A stretch of 64,000 nucleotides of DNA from Acidobacteriota bacterium (GCA_019242475.1 JAFAVK010000011.1:1-64000), one strand, 5' to 3'; shown: positions 7,953 through 18,486, counted from the first letter of the stretch. The notes: generated by a model from the sequence alone, not told the origin. Program-made: numbers and translations.

Positions 7953-10160
7953 TTATTCCACGACGAAGCGGGTGCGCTGCGAGGTGCTGGTCTTGGCGGC
8001 GCGGTCGATGGCGGTGAGCTGGAGGACGTAGCGGCCCGGGGGGAAGGTCGAGAGGCTCAGCTCGGCCATGTAGGGGAGGCGCGTGAAGTCCGCGCCCGCG
8101 TCGGCCCGGAGCTTGCTGAGCGGGGCGGTGAAGACCGGCTGGTCGTCGCGGAAAATCTGCACCTGCAACGCCACGTCGGGCTGGCCGTCGGAGCCCTGCG
8201 CCGAGTTGTAGATGAAGGTCAGGAAGCGTATGTGCGACGTACGCGCGAAGCGCCGGGCGACGCTCAGGAGCACGCCGCGGGGCATCTCCTCCGGCTGGAG
8301 CTGCGCCGCCTGCTGCCCCGAAGTGCGCTCGCCGATGAAGACGCTGCTCATCGAAAACTGCTTCTTCAGCTCGGGCAGCTCGACCCACTGCATCGCGCTC
8401 CCCGTCCGGCCGCTCAGCGCGTCGCGCGCGGCCGCGCGCACCTGGTAGAGGCCGGGCGCGAGCTGGACGCGGAAGCTGTAGACGACGTGCTGCTGCGACT
8501 CGGGGATGAGCGGGCTCGGCGTGACGCTCAGGCGCTGGCCGAACTGCCTGACGGCCTTGCCGTGGTCGTCGAGGACGGCGCCGATCAGGTCGAAGTCGGC
8601 GCGCTTCTGCTGCTCGACCTGTTGGAAGGTGAGCGCCTCGCGGTCGAGCTCGACCGAGACGGTGAGCACGCCCCCCTCGCCCTCGGCGCCGTGGACGTAG
8701 CCGACGGCCAGGGAGGTCGGCAGCGCCGCGCGCGGGAGCGGCGAGTGGAGCGCGGACATCAGGTCGCGTTCGGCCGCGGAGGGCTGCGGCCCCGCGGGCG
8801 CGGCGTCCGCCTTCTTGTCGCCCTTCTTCTTCTTCTCGGCGCGCTCGGCCTCGGGCGGCGAGTCGCCGTTGTAGAAGCCGCGCCGGACGAGCACGCGCAG
8901 GTCGGGCCGCCCGCGCACGGCGGCCTCGATGCGCTGGTACTTCGGCGAGCCGGCCGCCGCCGCCTCGGGCCGCCAGGCCAGGAGGTAGTAGAGCGAAGTC
9001 TCCTTGAGCGCGCCCGAGACGACGCGCCCGAGCGCGTTCGTGTTGACGAGCGCGCGCCCGCCCGTGTCGGCGGCGAGCGTGAAGAGCGGCGCCTGCATCG
9101 CCGAGACCTCGCCCGTGTTGGCGCGCGCGAGGCGCCCCGAAGGGTCGAAGGTGCCCGGCTCCGAGGCGTCGGGCTGGCCCGCGCGCAGGCCCTGCGCGTC
9201 GAGCGAGTAGATGACGACGCCCGCGCGCGCCGCCGCGTCCGAGATCGTCCGCATCCGGTCGCGCAGGCCCGAGTCGTTGTCGTCAACGAGGAACCCGTCC
9301 GAGACGAAGAAGAGCACCTTGCGGCCGGGCAGCGGGCCGAAGCCGCGCACGACCGAGGCGAGCGTGTGCAGCGTGTTCATCGCGACGGCGTTCGACTGCT
9401 GGATGATGTTGCGCGCGCGCGACTGCACCTGCGACTCGGCCATCTCGCGCTTGAGGAAAGGGTTCTCGCGCAGCAGCTGCTCGACGAAGTACTCCATCAC
9501 CGAGAGGTCGTTGCGCTCGACGGCCATGGCGTGCATCTCGGTCATGACCGGCGACTGGCCGTCGCGCACCACGTAGGGGCGCGTGTTGATGCGGTTGGCG
9601 GCGGCGCGGAGCACGGCCTTGTTGTCGGTGAGCTGCTGGAGGAAGCCGACGAGCCCGCTCGCGGAGACGACGGCCGCCTCGTCGTTCTGGCCGATCTCCT
9701 CGTCGATGAAGCGCTGGATGGTCTTGCGGATGTGGAGGACGCTCGTGGGCGAGAGGTGGAGGTCGTCCACGAAGAAGACGACGGTGCGGCCGCGGTCGAG
9801 CGGGACGGCGGCGCCCCCGGCCGTCGCGGCGCCCGCGCCGCCGCGCGCCGCGGCGATCTGCGCGTCCTCGTTGACGGTGCCGGCCTCGACGCGCTCGAAG
9901 AAGGTGACCTGCTGCGGCCGGCCGTCCACGCGCAGCTCGAACTGCTCGGGCTTCAGGCCGTCCACGAACTTGCCCGAGCCGTCGAAGACCATCACGTCGG
10001 TCTGCACCAGCTCGGTGCTGATGCGCACGACATCCTCTTCGTCCTTGTCGGGCGTCGGCGCGGGCGGCGGCGGCTGCTGTGCGCGCGCGGGCGCGAGCAG
10101 GCAGAGTGCAAAGAAGAGCGCGGCGGCGAGGCGCGGTCGGTAGAGCCTTCTGGAGATCAT
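7953..10160 (-). CDS. VWFA-related Acidobacterial domain protein, secreted
   Basis: 735 aa. N-terminal signal peptide ('LAAALFFALCLLAPARAQ'), a short Pro/acidic segment, then the opening typical of the 'VWFA-related Acidobacterial domain': 'VRISTELVQTDVMVFDGSGK' followed by 'GLKPEQFELRVDG'. A degenerate MIDAS-like 'DDLHLSPTS' lies near residue 130 and 'VLFFVSDGF' further on. The C-terminal ~350 residues contain beta-rich segments with no recognised enzyme motif. A role in extracellular adhesion or ligand binding is only inferred from the fold. The ATG at 10160 is chosen because it starts the signal peptide; the preceding 'caggggt' is a weak ribosome site. It is divergent from the ABC transporter genes. 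Confidence 0.85.
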   Translation of the reverse strand: MISRRLYRPRLAAALFFALCLLAPARAQQPPPPAPTPDKDEEDVVRISTELVQTDVMVFDGSGKFVDGLKPEQFELRVDGRPQQVTFFERVEAGTVNEDAQIAAARGGAGAATAGGAAVPLDRGRTVVFFVDDLHLSPTSVLHIRKTIQRFIDEEIGQNDEAAVVSASGLVGFLQQLTDNKAVLRAAANRINTRPYVVRDGQSPVMTEMHAMAVERNDLSVMEYFVEQLLRENPFLKREMAESQVQSRARNIIQQSNAVAMNTLHTLASVVRGFGPLPGRKVLFFVSDGFLVDDNDSGLRDRMRTISDAAARAGVVIYSLDAQGLRAGQPDASEPGTFDPSGRLARANTGEVSAMQAPLFTLAADTGGRALVNTNALGRVVSGALKETSLYYLLAWRPEAAAAGSPKYQRIEAAVRGRPDLRVLVRRGFYNGDSPPEAERAEKKKKGDKKADAAPAGPQPSAAERDLMSALHSPLPRAALPTSLAVGYVHGAEGEGGVLTVSVELDREALTFQQVEQQKRADFDLIGAVLDDHGKAVRQFGQRLSVTPSPLIPESQQHVVYSFRVQLAPGLYQVRAAARDALSGRTGSAMQWVELPELKKQFSMSSVFIGERTSGQQAAQLQPEEMPRGVLLSVARRFARTSHIRFLTFIYNSAQGSDGQPDVALQVQIFRDDQPVFTAPLSKLRADAGADFTRLPYMAELSLSTFPPGRYVLQLTAIDRAAKTSTSQRTRFVVE

Positions 10161-10337
10161 GGTGGAGAACCCCTGTCCCGAGCCGCTCTGGGGTGACGGC
10201 GGCAGAAATATTACCACGCCTGGAGGAGAGCGGGGAGGGGAAACCGGCGCCGCGCCGTTAAAAAGTGGCCGCGAAACTTTCAACGACAAAGTCCGTATAA
10301 GCTCACGTCCTTTATCCACATTCCTGAACACAAAACG

Positions 10338-11249
10338 TTGAGCGAACAACAACCCACACTCAGAATCGAAGGCGTGACGAAGCGCTTCGGCGAGTTCACG
10401 GCCGTGGACTCTCTGAGCCTGACGGTGAGGGCGGGGCGCATCTTCGGCCTGCTCGGGCCGAACGGCGCGGGCAAGACCACGACCATCCGCATGATCGTCG
10501 GCATCACGCGGCCGGACGAAGGGACTCTGGAACTCTTCGGCCAGCCGGTCACGCCCGAGTTGCAGAACCGCATCGGCTACCTGCCCGAGGAGCGCGGCCT
10601 CTACAAGCGCATGCGCGTCGGCGACCAGCTCAAGTTCTTCGCCGAGCTGAAAGGCTTCTCCGGCCGCGCGGCGGACGAGGCGCTCGACCGCTGGTTCGAG
10701 AAGGTGAAGCTCTCGGACTGGAAGCGCCGGAAGGCGTCCGAGCTGTCGAAGGGCATGCAGCAGAAGGTACAGTTCATCGCCGCGGTGCTGCACGACCCGG
10801 ACTTGCTCATCCTCGACGAGCCCTTCTCGGGGCTCGACCCCGTCAACGTCGAGCTGCTGAAAGACCTCGTGCTCGAGCTGAAAGAGGCGGGCAAGACCAT
10901 CATCTTCTCGACGCACCAGATGGAGGTGGCCGAGCGCGTCTGCGACGACATCTGCCTCGTCAACCGCTCGCGCAAGGTGCTCTCGGGCAGCATCCGCGAG
11001 GTCAAGAGCGGCTTCGGCCGCAACGCGGTCGCGCTCCGCTTCGAGGGCGACGACGGCGTGCTCGAAGACACGCGGCTGGTCGCCTCGGTCGAGCGCCACA
11101 GCGACGACCTTGAGGCGCTGCTCGCGCCGGGCGCCGACGCGCAGGAGCTGCTCGGCCGCCTGCTCGCCGCGGGCGCGCGCGTCTCGCGCTTCGAGCTGGT
11201 CGAGCCTTCGCTGCACGACATCTTTATTGAGAAAGTGGGTGGCGAATGA
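10338..11249 (+). CDS. ABC transporter ATP-binding protein, NatA type
   Basis: 303 aa. Nucleotide-binding subunit with Walker A 'GPNGAGKTTT' (about residues 40-49), signature 'ELSKGMQQKVQ' (near 135), Walker B 'LLILDEPFSGLDP' (about 155-167) and an H-loop in 'FSTHQ'. The C-terminal ~75 residues ending 'EPSLHDIFIEKVG' match the DUF4162 tail common in Na+/drug-export ATPases. The start is a TTG at 10338; no clear Shine-Dalgarno is visible, so the start is uncertain. The stop overlaps the permease start by four bases, so the two are translationally coupled. The substrate cannot be named from sequence. Confidence 0.93.
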   Translation: MSEQQPTLRIEGVTKRFGEFTAVDSLSLTVRAGRIFGLLGPNGAGKTTTIRMIVGITRPDEGTLELFGQPVTPELQNRIGYLPEERGLYKRMRVGDQLKFFAELKGFSGRAADEALDRWFEKVKLSDWKRRKASELSKGMQQKVQFIAAVLHDPDLLILDEPFSGLDPVNVELLKDLVLELKEAGKTIIFSTHQMEVAERVCDDICLVNRSRKVLSGSIREVKSGFGRNAVALRFEGDDGVLEDTRLVASVERHSDDLEALLAPGADAQELLGRLLAAGARVSRFELVEPSLHDIFIEKVGGE

Positions 11250-12589
11250 CAAAGTTCCGCGCGGTCGTCAAACGCGAGTACGTCCAGCGGGTGCGCAGCC
11301 GCATGTTCGTCATCGTGACGGTGGGCGCGCCGCTCATGTTCGCGCTCTTCACGGTCGTCCCCATCCTCATCGCCAACATCAAGACGGGCGGCCCCACGCG
11401 CGTCGCCGTCGTGGACGAGTCGGGCCGCATGTTCGCGCGCGTCCGCGACTCGCTCAAGAGCGCGCAGCCCGCCCGCGACGATGACGACGACGAAGCGCCC
11501 GCGGCGGCGCAGGGCGCGATGAACCAGAACACGCGCGCGCGGATGGAGCAGGCGGCGAAGGCCGCGGCGCAGAGCTTCGAGGTCGAGGAAGTCCCGGCGG
11601 GAGGCGGCACGCCCGAAGAGGTCAGGGCGCGGCTCGACGGGCGCGTCGGGCGCGACGAGCTGAACGGCTACCTCGTCCTCCCGCGCGACGTGCTCTCGGG
11701 CGGCGAGGTGCAGTTCTACACGCGCAACGTGGGCGACGTGTTCACGCGCGGGCAGGTGCGGGGCGCGGTCGTGCGCGCCGTGCGCGACGCGCGGCTCGAC
11801 GAGCGCGGGGTCAACGCCGAGGTGATGCGCGCGGTCAACCAGCCCGTCCGCATGAAGACCGCGAAGGCGGGCGGCGGCGGCGAGACCGACCGCGGGCAGG
11901 GCTTCTTCCTCGTCTTCGGCGCGGGCTTCGTCATCTACCTCACGATCCTCATGTACGGCCAGGTCGTCCTCGGCGCCGTCATCGAGGAGAAGGAGACGCG
12001 CATCGCGGAGATACTCTTCTCCTCCATCCGCCCGTTCACGCTGATGACGGGCAAGCTGGTCGGCGTCTCGCTCGTGGCCCTGACGCAGTTCGCCATCTGG
12101 GGCCTGGCCTTGGTCGGCCTCGGCGCGTACTTCGCCGGGCGCGGCGCGTCTGTCGCCATCCCGCAGGTCTCCCTCGGCGTCTACGCCTGCGTCGTGCTCT
12201 TCTTCCTGATGGGCTACTTCATCTACGCGACGCTCTACGCGCTGGTCGGGTCGATGGTGACGACCTCGCAGGAGGGCGGGCAGCTCGGGATGCCGATCAT
12301 CCTGCTGCTCGTCGTCGGCTTCTACCTCGCGTTCCCCGTCATCCGCAGCCCGAACTCCTCGTTCGCCGTCTGGGTCTCGCTCGTGCCCTTCTTCGCGCCC
12401 ATCACGATGCTCATCCGCATCGTCTCGCAGGAGCCGCCCGCCTGGCAGATCGCGCTCTCGCTCGGGCTCGGCTTCGCGACCGTGGCGGCGATGCTCTGGC
12501 TCGCCGGGCGCGTCTACCGCGTCGGCATGCTCATGTACGGCAAGCGCGCCACCATCCCCGAAGTGTTGAAGTGGATGCGACAGCCCTGA
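11246..12589 (+). CDS. ABC-2 type exporter permease (NatB-like)
   Basis: 447 aa. One TM helix near residues 22-45, a large extracytoplasmic domain (about 46-220, with an acidic 'DDDDDE' stretch), then about five TM helices. The segment with 'GAVIEEKETRIAEILFSSI' is typical of the NatB/ABC-2 family, where the conserved EEK..R..E motif precedes the helical bundle. It overlaps the ATPase gene by ATGA, so the pair likely forms one exporter. Sodium export as in NatAB is one possibility; the substrate is not determined. Confidence 0.9.
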   Translation: MTKFRAVVKREYVQRVRSRMFVIVTVGAPLMFALFTVVPILIANIKTGGPTRVAVVDESGRMFARVRDSLKSAQPARDDDDDEAPAAAQGAMNQNTRARMEQAAKAAAQSFEVEEVPAGGGTPEEVRARLDGRVGRDELNGYLVLPRDVLSGGEVQFYTRNVGDVFTRGQVRGAVVRAVRDARLDERGVNAEVMRAVNQPVRMKTAKAGGGGETDRGQGFFLVFGAGFVIYLTILMYGQVVLGAVIEEKETRIAEILFSSIRPFTLMTGKLVGVSLVALTQFAIWGLALVGLGAYFAGRGASVAIPQVSLGVYACVVLFFLMGYFIYATLYALVGSMVTTSQEGGQLGMPIILLLVVGFYLAFPVIRSPNSSFAVWVSLVPFFAPITMLIRIVSQEPPAWQIALSLGLGFATVAAMLWLAGRVYRVGMLMYGKRATIPEVLKWMRQP

Positions 12590-12595
12590 AGAACA

Positions 12596-13138
12596 ATGCC
12601 GATTGAGATAGAGAAGAAGTACCGCCTCACGCCCGAGCGGTTGGAGCCCCTGCGCCGAAGGTTGAAGGAGGCCGGCGCGGAGGGGCGGGGAATTCCAGAG
12701 TTCGAGGAGAACATCATCTACACGGGGCCGGGGCTCGACCCCGCGCGGCGCGTGCTGCGCTTGAGGCGCAAGGGCGGGCGCGCGGTCTTCACCTTTAAAG
12801 AACGCGACCTGTCGGGCTCGCCCGTCAAGCGGCAGCGCGAGGAGGAGACGGAGGTGTCGGACGCCGCCGCGCTGGCGTCGATCCTGGAAGCGCTCGGCTA
12901 CCGGCCCGCGCTCGTCTACGAGAAGCGGCGCGAGACGTGGCGCGTCGCGGGCGCGGAGGTCGTCTTGGACGAGCTGCCCTTCGGACTCTTCGCCGAGATA
13001 GAGGGCGCGGAGGAGCGCATCCTGGAGGTCGAAAAGCTCCTCGGGCTCGACGGCGCGGAGGCCGAGCACGCGCCCTACCCGGAACTGACCCTGCGCCACG
13101 GGACGAAGCGCGGCGACGTGTTCGAGTCGAGGTTCTGA
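12596..13138 (+). CDS. CYTH domain protein
   Basis: 180 aa. Begins with the signature 'IEIEKKYRL' of the CYTH (CyaB/thiamine triphosphatase) tunnel fold. Alternating charged strands follow: '[10 protein letters not shown]', 'FTFKERD', '[10 protein letters not shown]' and '[16 protein letters not shown]'. Families with this fold hydrolyse triphosphates such as thiamine triphosphate or inorganic triphosphate, or act as class IV adenylate cyclases. Sequence alone does not separate these. It lies 6 bp after the permease, so it is probably co-transcribed. Confidence 0.88.
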   Translation: MPIEIEKKYRLTPERLEPLRRRLKEAGAEGRGIPEFEENIIYTGPGLDPARRVLRLRRKGGRAVFTFKERDLSGSPVKRQREEETEVSDAAALASILEALGYRPALVYEKRRETWRVAGAEVVLDELPFGLFAEIEGAEERILEVEKLLGLDGAEAEHAPYPELTLRHGTKRGDVFESRF

Positions 13139-13168
13139 GCGGCGCCCGCCGGCGCCGGAACATTTCCG

Positions 13169-13197
13169 TTGACATCCGAAGCCGCGGGGAATATTGT
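13169..13197 (+). promoter_or_regulatory. Sigma-70-type promoter upstream of the GH19 gene
   Basis: TTGACA (13169-13174), a 17-bp spacer, then TATTGT (13192-13197). It sits 64 bp before the ATG of the following gene. The -35 is perfect and the -10 is 4/6. Confidence 0.7.
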
Positions 13198-13260
13198 CTG
13201 GCGTCTTTCGGCGCCCGCGTGCGCCGTCCCTCCCGCACGACTCCAGGAGATCAGCCCCTT

Positions 13261-14508
13261 ATGAGATTCGACCCCGACACCTTCTTCGCGCGCTACCGCC
13301 TCGCGTTCGGCCCGCTCGGCCAGTACCAGGTCAACGGCCTCTCGAGCATGCTCGCCGCGGCCGAGGCCGATTCCTCCTTCACGAGCGTGCGGCAGCTCGG
13401 CTACGCCTTCACCACCGTCCAGCGCGAGACCAACGTCGGGGGCGTCGTCAACGGCCGTTACGTCCCGCTGACCTACAACCCGATTACGGAGCTGGGCAGC
13501 TACCAGTACATCATGAGCCACTACCAGGGGCGGCTCGACCTCGGCAACACGCAGCCCGGCGACGGCTGGAAGTTCCGCGGCCGCGGCTACGTGCAGATCA
13601 CCGGGCGGAACAACTACGCCAAGTTCGGCCGTCTGCTCGGCGTCGATCTCCTGGACGACCCAGACCTCGCGCTCAAGCCCGAAGTCGCGTGGGCCATCCT
13701 CTCGCTCGGCATGCTCAAGGGGCTCTTCACGGGCAAGAAGCTCTCCGACTACATCCCGCTCGACGACCGGCTCCCGGCCGACTACTACGACGCGCGCCGC
13801 ATCATCAACCCCGGCGAGCTGATCGTGCGCCCCGAAGTCGTCCGGCAGATGGCGCAGGACGCCGTCAGGTGGGAGGCAATCCTGCGCGCCGCCCTGCTCC
13901 CAGACTCCTTGACCGAAGCGGCTCCGCACCCGACCGTCATCGGCGCGACGCCCGACCTTCCAGTCGAACACAACGCACGACCGGCGGAAGCTCCGACGCC
14001 CGCGGTTACGGCTCCTGCGGTCACGGCTCCCGCAGGCGTCTCGACCGCCCCGGCCGTCGCGCCTGCCGCCCCGAGCAACGGCGGCGCGGCCCCTGCGAAC
14101 GGAGGCCAGCCCGCCGTCACTCACACCACGCCCGCGCCGACCGTCCAGCCGTTGCCTTCCGGCACGGCGGCGAACTCTCCCACGCCGGCGCCGGCCACGA
14201 AGCAGGACTCCGCGGCGGTCGTCGGGAGCGGCGCCGAGGACGGCGTGACCCAACCGGCGCCGATGCGGCAGACAGACTTCCTGCAAGCTTCCGTCGGCGA
14301 GGCGAAGCGCCTCTACGCCTTCGTCGTCGGCCTCGTCGCCACGGGCGCGGGCGGGGTCTTCGGCTTCGTCAAGAGTAACCCCTGGGTCATCATCGCCCTC
14401 ATCGTCGGCGTGGTCGTCCTCGTCATCTTCTACATACACGTCCAGCGCGACCTCGACAAAGAGCGCATGCGCTTCGCCGCCGACCCGCACAGCGAGAACG
14501 TCCGTTAG
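13261..14508 (+). CDS. GH19 lysozyme/chitinase-like protein with C-terminal membrane hairpin
   Basis: 415 aa. Residues 1-215 form a GH19-type catalytic domain: '[12 protein letters not shown]' supplies the likely catalytic Glu, and '[20 protein letters not shown]' is the strongly conserved core. A ~130-residue Ala/Pro/Thr-rich linker follows. Two adjacent hydrophobic segments (about 350-370 and 373-395) end in a short charged tail. There is no N-terminal signal peptide. The His usually preceding the catalytic Glu in chitinases is Arg here. Substrate could be peptidoglycan or chitin; bacterial and phage GH19 proteins of this size are often muralytic. 'aggag' lies 12 bp before the ATG. Confidence 0.85.
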   Translation: MRFDPDTFFARYRLAFGPLGQYQVNGLSSMLAAAEADSSFTSVRQLGYAFTTVQRETNVGGVVNGRYVPLTYNPITELGSYQYIMSHYQGRLDLGNTQPGDGWKFRGRGYVQITGRNNYAKFGRLLGVDLLDDPDLALKPEVAWAILSLGMLKGLFTGKKLSDYIPLDDRLPADYYDARRIINPGELIVRPEVVRQMAQDAVRWEAILRAALLPDSLTEAAPHPTVIGATPDLPVEHNARPAEAPTPAVTAPAVTAPAGVSTAPAVAPAAPSNGGAAPANGGQPAVTHTTPAPTVQPLPSGTAANSPTPAPATKQDSAAVVGSGAEDGVTQPAPMRQTDFLQASVGEAKRLYAFVVGLVATGAGGVFGFVKSNPWVIIALIVGVVVLVIFYIHVQRDLDKERMRFAADPHSENVR

Positions 14509-14545
14509 GGTGTCAACGATTTTGATTGGATAGGCGGGAAGGGCT

Positions 14546-15049
14546 TCAGGGGAGCTGCACCGGGCGCTCTCCCGCGCGCGGTCTCGTGTCGCGGGCCGGC
14601 AGGAGGTCGGAGAAGTCGTAGACGATGCCGCCGTCGTCCTCCACCTGCACGTTCGCCGCGCCCTGCAAAGCCATCCGCTCCAGGGCGGCGCGGCTCTCCT
14701 CGATGCTGGCGCGGCAGTGGAGCGCGACCATCCCCACGGTCAGGCGGCAGCCCTTCGCGTCCGCGAGCTGAAGGATTCTATTTTCGAGATCGAAGTTCGG
14801 CCGCGCGGGCGCGCTGCGCATGAACTTCCACGCCGCGAAGAGGCCGCCCGCGGCCAGCCCGCCGAAGAGGACGATGATCCCGACGAGCACGCCCGTCTCC
14901 TTCGGGTCGCGCTTGACGACGAGGTCGCCGACGGCCGCGACGACGAAGAAGAGGCTGAGCAGGGCGACGCCAATGCCGACGATGCCGCACCCGTAGCGGA
15001 AAACGCCGGGCGCCGAACCTGCGGGCTTCTGTACTTGGTTGGGGGTCAT
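14546..15049 (-). CDS. Two-TM membrane protein with small C-terminal domain, unknown
   Basis: 167 aa. Two TM helices (about residues 20-45 and 58-80), then a ~75-residue soluble part ('NRILQLADAKGCRLTVGMVA...SIEESRAALERMALQG') whose helix pattern resembles a winged-helix fold. No family name was recognised. It has its own promoter and is convergent with the GH19 gene (37 bp between stops). A membrane-anchored regulator is possible but unproven. Confidence 0.75.
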   Translation of the reverse strand: MTPNQVQKPAGSAPGVFRYGCGIVGIGVALLSLFFVVAAVGDLVVKRDPKETGVLVGIIVLFGGLAAGGLFAAWKFMRSAPARPNFDLENRILQLADAKGCRLTVGMVALHCRASIEESRAALERMALQGAANVQVEDDGGIVYDFSDLLPARDTRPRAGERPVQLP

Positions 15050-15091
15050 TTAAAGCTTGCCGGGGGCGCGGAGTTCGACGAACGAGCGGCG

Positions 15092-15120
15092 AGTATAGTT
15101 GGCGGTTGGCCGGCTTTCAA
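15092..15120 (-). promoter_or_regulatory. Promoter for the two-TM protein gene
   Basis: On the minus strand: TTGAAA (15115-15120), a 17-bp spacer, then TATACT (15092-15097). It is 43 bp upstream of the start codon at 15049. Confidence 0.65.
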
Positions 15121-15166
15121 GCCGGACACAGGTTGTGATGTTTGTCTTGATGAGGAGGGCACGCAG

Positions 15167-15463
15167 CTAGGGTTGGATTTCCAACTCCACCGGCCGCCTC
15201 CCGTGTACCACGGCAGCAATCGTCACGGTCTCGCCTTCCACACGGTAGATGATGCGGTAACTATAAGCGAACACCTCACGGATATTCTCGTCCCCGAACT
15301 CCGGCACTACGCGCCCCGACATCGGGAAGGTGTCCAGCCTCCGCGTGCTCGCCACGATCTTCTGCGCCACCGACTTCGCGTAGGCGACTGAGTCCTCAGC
15401 GATGTGGGTGGCAATCGCCCGGACGTCTTCGACGGCACGCGGTGACCAGACTACTTCAGCCAT
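15167..15463 (-). CDS. ParE/RelE-family toxin
   Basis: 98 aa. Typical RelE/ParE fold sequence: 'VVWSPRAVEDVRAIATHIAED' at the start, 'FPMSGRVVPEFGDENIREVF' in the middle and 'YRIIYRVEGETVTIAAVVHG' forming the last strands. The 'SGR..PE....REv....YRiiY' series is characteristic of ParE-type toxins, which usually target gyrase, while RelE relatives cleave mRNA. It overlaps the antitoxin gene by 13 bp downstream, the usual antitoxin-first order. Confidence 0.9.
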   Translation of the reverse strand: MAEVVWSPRAVEDVRAIATHIAEDSVAYAKSVAQKIVASTRRLDTFPMSGRVVPEFGDENIREVFAYSYRIIYRVEGETVTIAAVVHGRRPVELEIQP

Positions 15464-15636
15464 TCGCCCAGCCGCTCCTCGGCCTCTTCCTGGGTGACGG
15501 CGCCCTGCTGGTCAGCAGCATCCAGTCCATGCCGCACTTTCTCGATCACATACAGGTGGTACTGGATGTCCTCAATCGAGCAGCTATCCGGCAGCTTGTG
15601 CAACAACGATTCAACTTCTTCTTTAGCTGTGCTCAT
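15451..15636 (-). CDS. Antitoxin partner of the ParE-like toxin
   Basis: 61 aa, acidic and helical, ending '...TQEEAEERLGEWLK', a typical antitoxin C-terminus. It overlaps the toxin start by 13 bp. The N-terminal part ('EEVESLLHKLPDSCSIEDIQYHLYVIEKV') carries no ribbon-helix-helix motif I can identify. The assignment rests mainly on position and size. Confidence 0.82.
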   Translation of the reverse strand: MSTAKEEVESLLHKLPDSCSIEDIQYHLYVIEKVRHGLDAADQQGAVTQEEAEERLGEWLK

Positions 15637-15675
15637 AAACTCTCCGGCTTCAATAATCCTGGTTAGGCGGGGCTT

Positions 15676-15891
15676 CTACGCTGCGACTTCGACGTAGGCT
15701 GAATAACTGCTCGGCTCCGGGATTTCATAACCCTCCTCCCGCAGCCCTTCCAGATGAAATTCAATCGTCTCCTGGATATTCCGCTCGACTTCCTCTCTGG
15801 TCTTGCCCCTCGAGCCACAGCCCGGCACGTCGGGGGAGTACGCGGAGTACCCGGTCTCGGTCTCATCCACGATGATAAGGTATTTCTTCAT
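15676..15891 (-). CDS. HicB-like antitoxin, short form
   Basis: 71 aa. 'YLIIVDETETGYSAYSPDVPGC' is the HicB signature, followed by the helix 'REEVERNIQETIEFHLEGLRE'. It is the short form without a C-terminal DNA-binding domain. The start at 15891 matches the family N-terminus; the frame is open further upstream but overlaps the preceding gene. No HicA double-stranded-RNA-binding-like toxin is found beside it. The gene upstream, 19 bp away, is an unrelated 79-aa protein. Confidence 0.83.
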   Translation of the reverse strand: MKKYLIIVDETETGYSAYSPDVPGCGSRGKTREEVERNIQETIEFHLEGLREEGYEIPEPSSYSAYVEVAA

Positions 15892-15910
15892 GATTGCTGA
15901 ATGAAGACAG

Positions 15911-16150
15911 TCATCGACGGGAAAATCTAATGAGTGTTGTTCTCTTTTTCCCGCGCCCGGCAACTTCAACAGTTTCATGACGGAGATTGTTTTCCTTTGC
16001 CCAAGCGTTCAACTGAGCTTCGGGGCTAGGTTTTGAGGGTTCACGGCGAAAGACTGTATTTAACAGAATTAGCCAGTCAATTTCAAAAGAGCCATGTTTT
16101 GCCACGCCCTGAATAATGTCATCGAAGATAGAATCAAAACCGCTTGGCAT
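15911..16150 (-). CDS. Small protein upstream of hicB, unknown
   Basis: 79 aa. The ATG at 16150 has a strong 'ggaggtgtacgaa' ribosome site, so it was preferred to an in-frame GTG 15 bp upstream. The N-terminal half is acidic/hydrophobic ('FDSIFDDIIQGV', 'IDWLILLNTVF'). The C-terminal half is basic ('GRGKKRTTLIRFSRR'). No family was recognised and it does not look like HicA. Base composition is visibly more AT-rich than the neighbours, suggesting acquired DNA. It may be the partner of the HicB-like protein. Confidence 0.7.
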   Translation of the reverse strand: MPSGFDSIFDDIIQGVAKHGSFEIDWLILLNTVFRREPSKPSPEAQLNAWAKENNLRHETVEVAGRGKKRTTLIRFSRR

Positions 16151-16202
16151 TTCGTACACCTCCACTTTGAAGTAAGAGATTAGCGCCTAACTGCTATTGC
16201 AT

Positions 16203-16244
16203 CAAAATAATCGGCCGCGCCCTTTGATGAGCGCGGCCGATTAT
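16203..16244 (-). terminator. groESL terminator
   Basis: Perfect 14-bp stem (16207-16220 with 16231-16244) with a 10-nt loop. On the minus strand it is followed by TTTT at 16204-16207. It lies 23 bp after the groL stop. Confidence 0.85.
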
Positions 16245-16267
16245 CAAGCAGGGAAGACGGTGGCTGA

Positions 16268-17983
<1,716 letters not shown>

Positions 17984-18316
17984 CTACTTGCCACCCTTCT
18001 TGCCGCCCGAGGCCGCGCCGGCGCGCTCGATGACGCCGAGAATCTCGTCCTCGCGCATGATGAGGTACTCCTCGCCGTCGAGCTTGATCTCGGAGCCGCT
18101 GTACTTGCCGAAGAGCACGCGGTCGCCCGCCTTCACGTCGAGCCCGATGCGGGTGCCGTCGTCCTTGCGCTTGCCCTCGCCGACGGCGATGACCTCGCCC
18201 TCCTGCGGCTTCTCCTTGGCGGTGTCCGGGATGATGATCCCGCCGCGCACCTGCTCGCCCTCCTCGATGCGCTTGACGATCACGCGGTCGTGCAGTGGTT
18301 TGATGTTGGTAGCCAT
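17984..18316 (-). CDS. groS: Co-chaperonin GroES
   Basis: 110 aa lid of the GroEL chamber. '[18 protein letters not shown]' at the start, then the mobile-loop segment '[20 protein letters not shown]', and '[20 protein letters not shown]' near the end. A ~12-residue tail ([12 protein letters not shown]) extends beyond the usual end. The ATG at 18316 has 'aaaggagcgtt' upstream. It is first in the groESL operon, about 160 bp after the promoter. Confidence 0.97.
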   Translation of the reverse strand: MATNIKPLHDRVIVKRIEEGEQVRGGIIIPDTAKEKPQEGEVIAVGEGKRKDDGTRIGLDVKAGDRVLFGKYSGSEIKLDGEEYLIMREDEILGVIERAGAASGGKKGGK

Positions 18317-18458
18317 AACGCTCCTTTCCGTGTTCTTTGTGGATGAGTGGTTCGGTTTGAGTGCCTTCAAGGGCTGTGGTTTTAAGTCCAGCCCGACGGG
18401 AGAAATTCTCCGACTGCTAACTCAAACGCCGTACATTTGCTAAGAAAAACGCCGATTT

Positions 18459-18485
18459 TTAGCACTCCCTTTGAAGGACTGCTAA
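18459..18485. promoter_or_regulatory. CIRCE operator (HrcA site)
   Basis: TTAGCACTC, nine bases, GACTGCTAA. This matches the CIRCE consensus TTAGCACTC-N9-GAGTGCTAA except for one base in the right arm. It lies just downstream of the -10 of the groESL promoter, the classical position for HrcA repression. hrcA itself is not in the window. Confidence 0.92.
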
Positions 18486-18486
18486 A

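Noticed and set aside
7890..10196. Very long plus-strand open frame opposite the VWFA gene
   Set aside because: GC-rich genes here keep antisense frames open; the opposing strand has a signal peptide and a known domain layout, this one is only Arg/Glu/Ala-rich.
13261..14508. Prophage remnant marked by a lysozyme
   Set aside because: No integrase, capsid, tail or holin gene nearby; neighbours are ordinary chromosomal genes.
15911..16150. HicA toxin
   Set aside because: It lacks the short basic double-stranded-RNA-binding-like pattern and the conserved glycine-histidine region of HicA.
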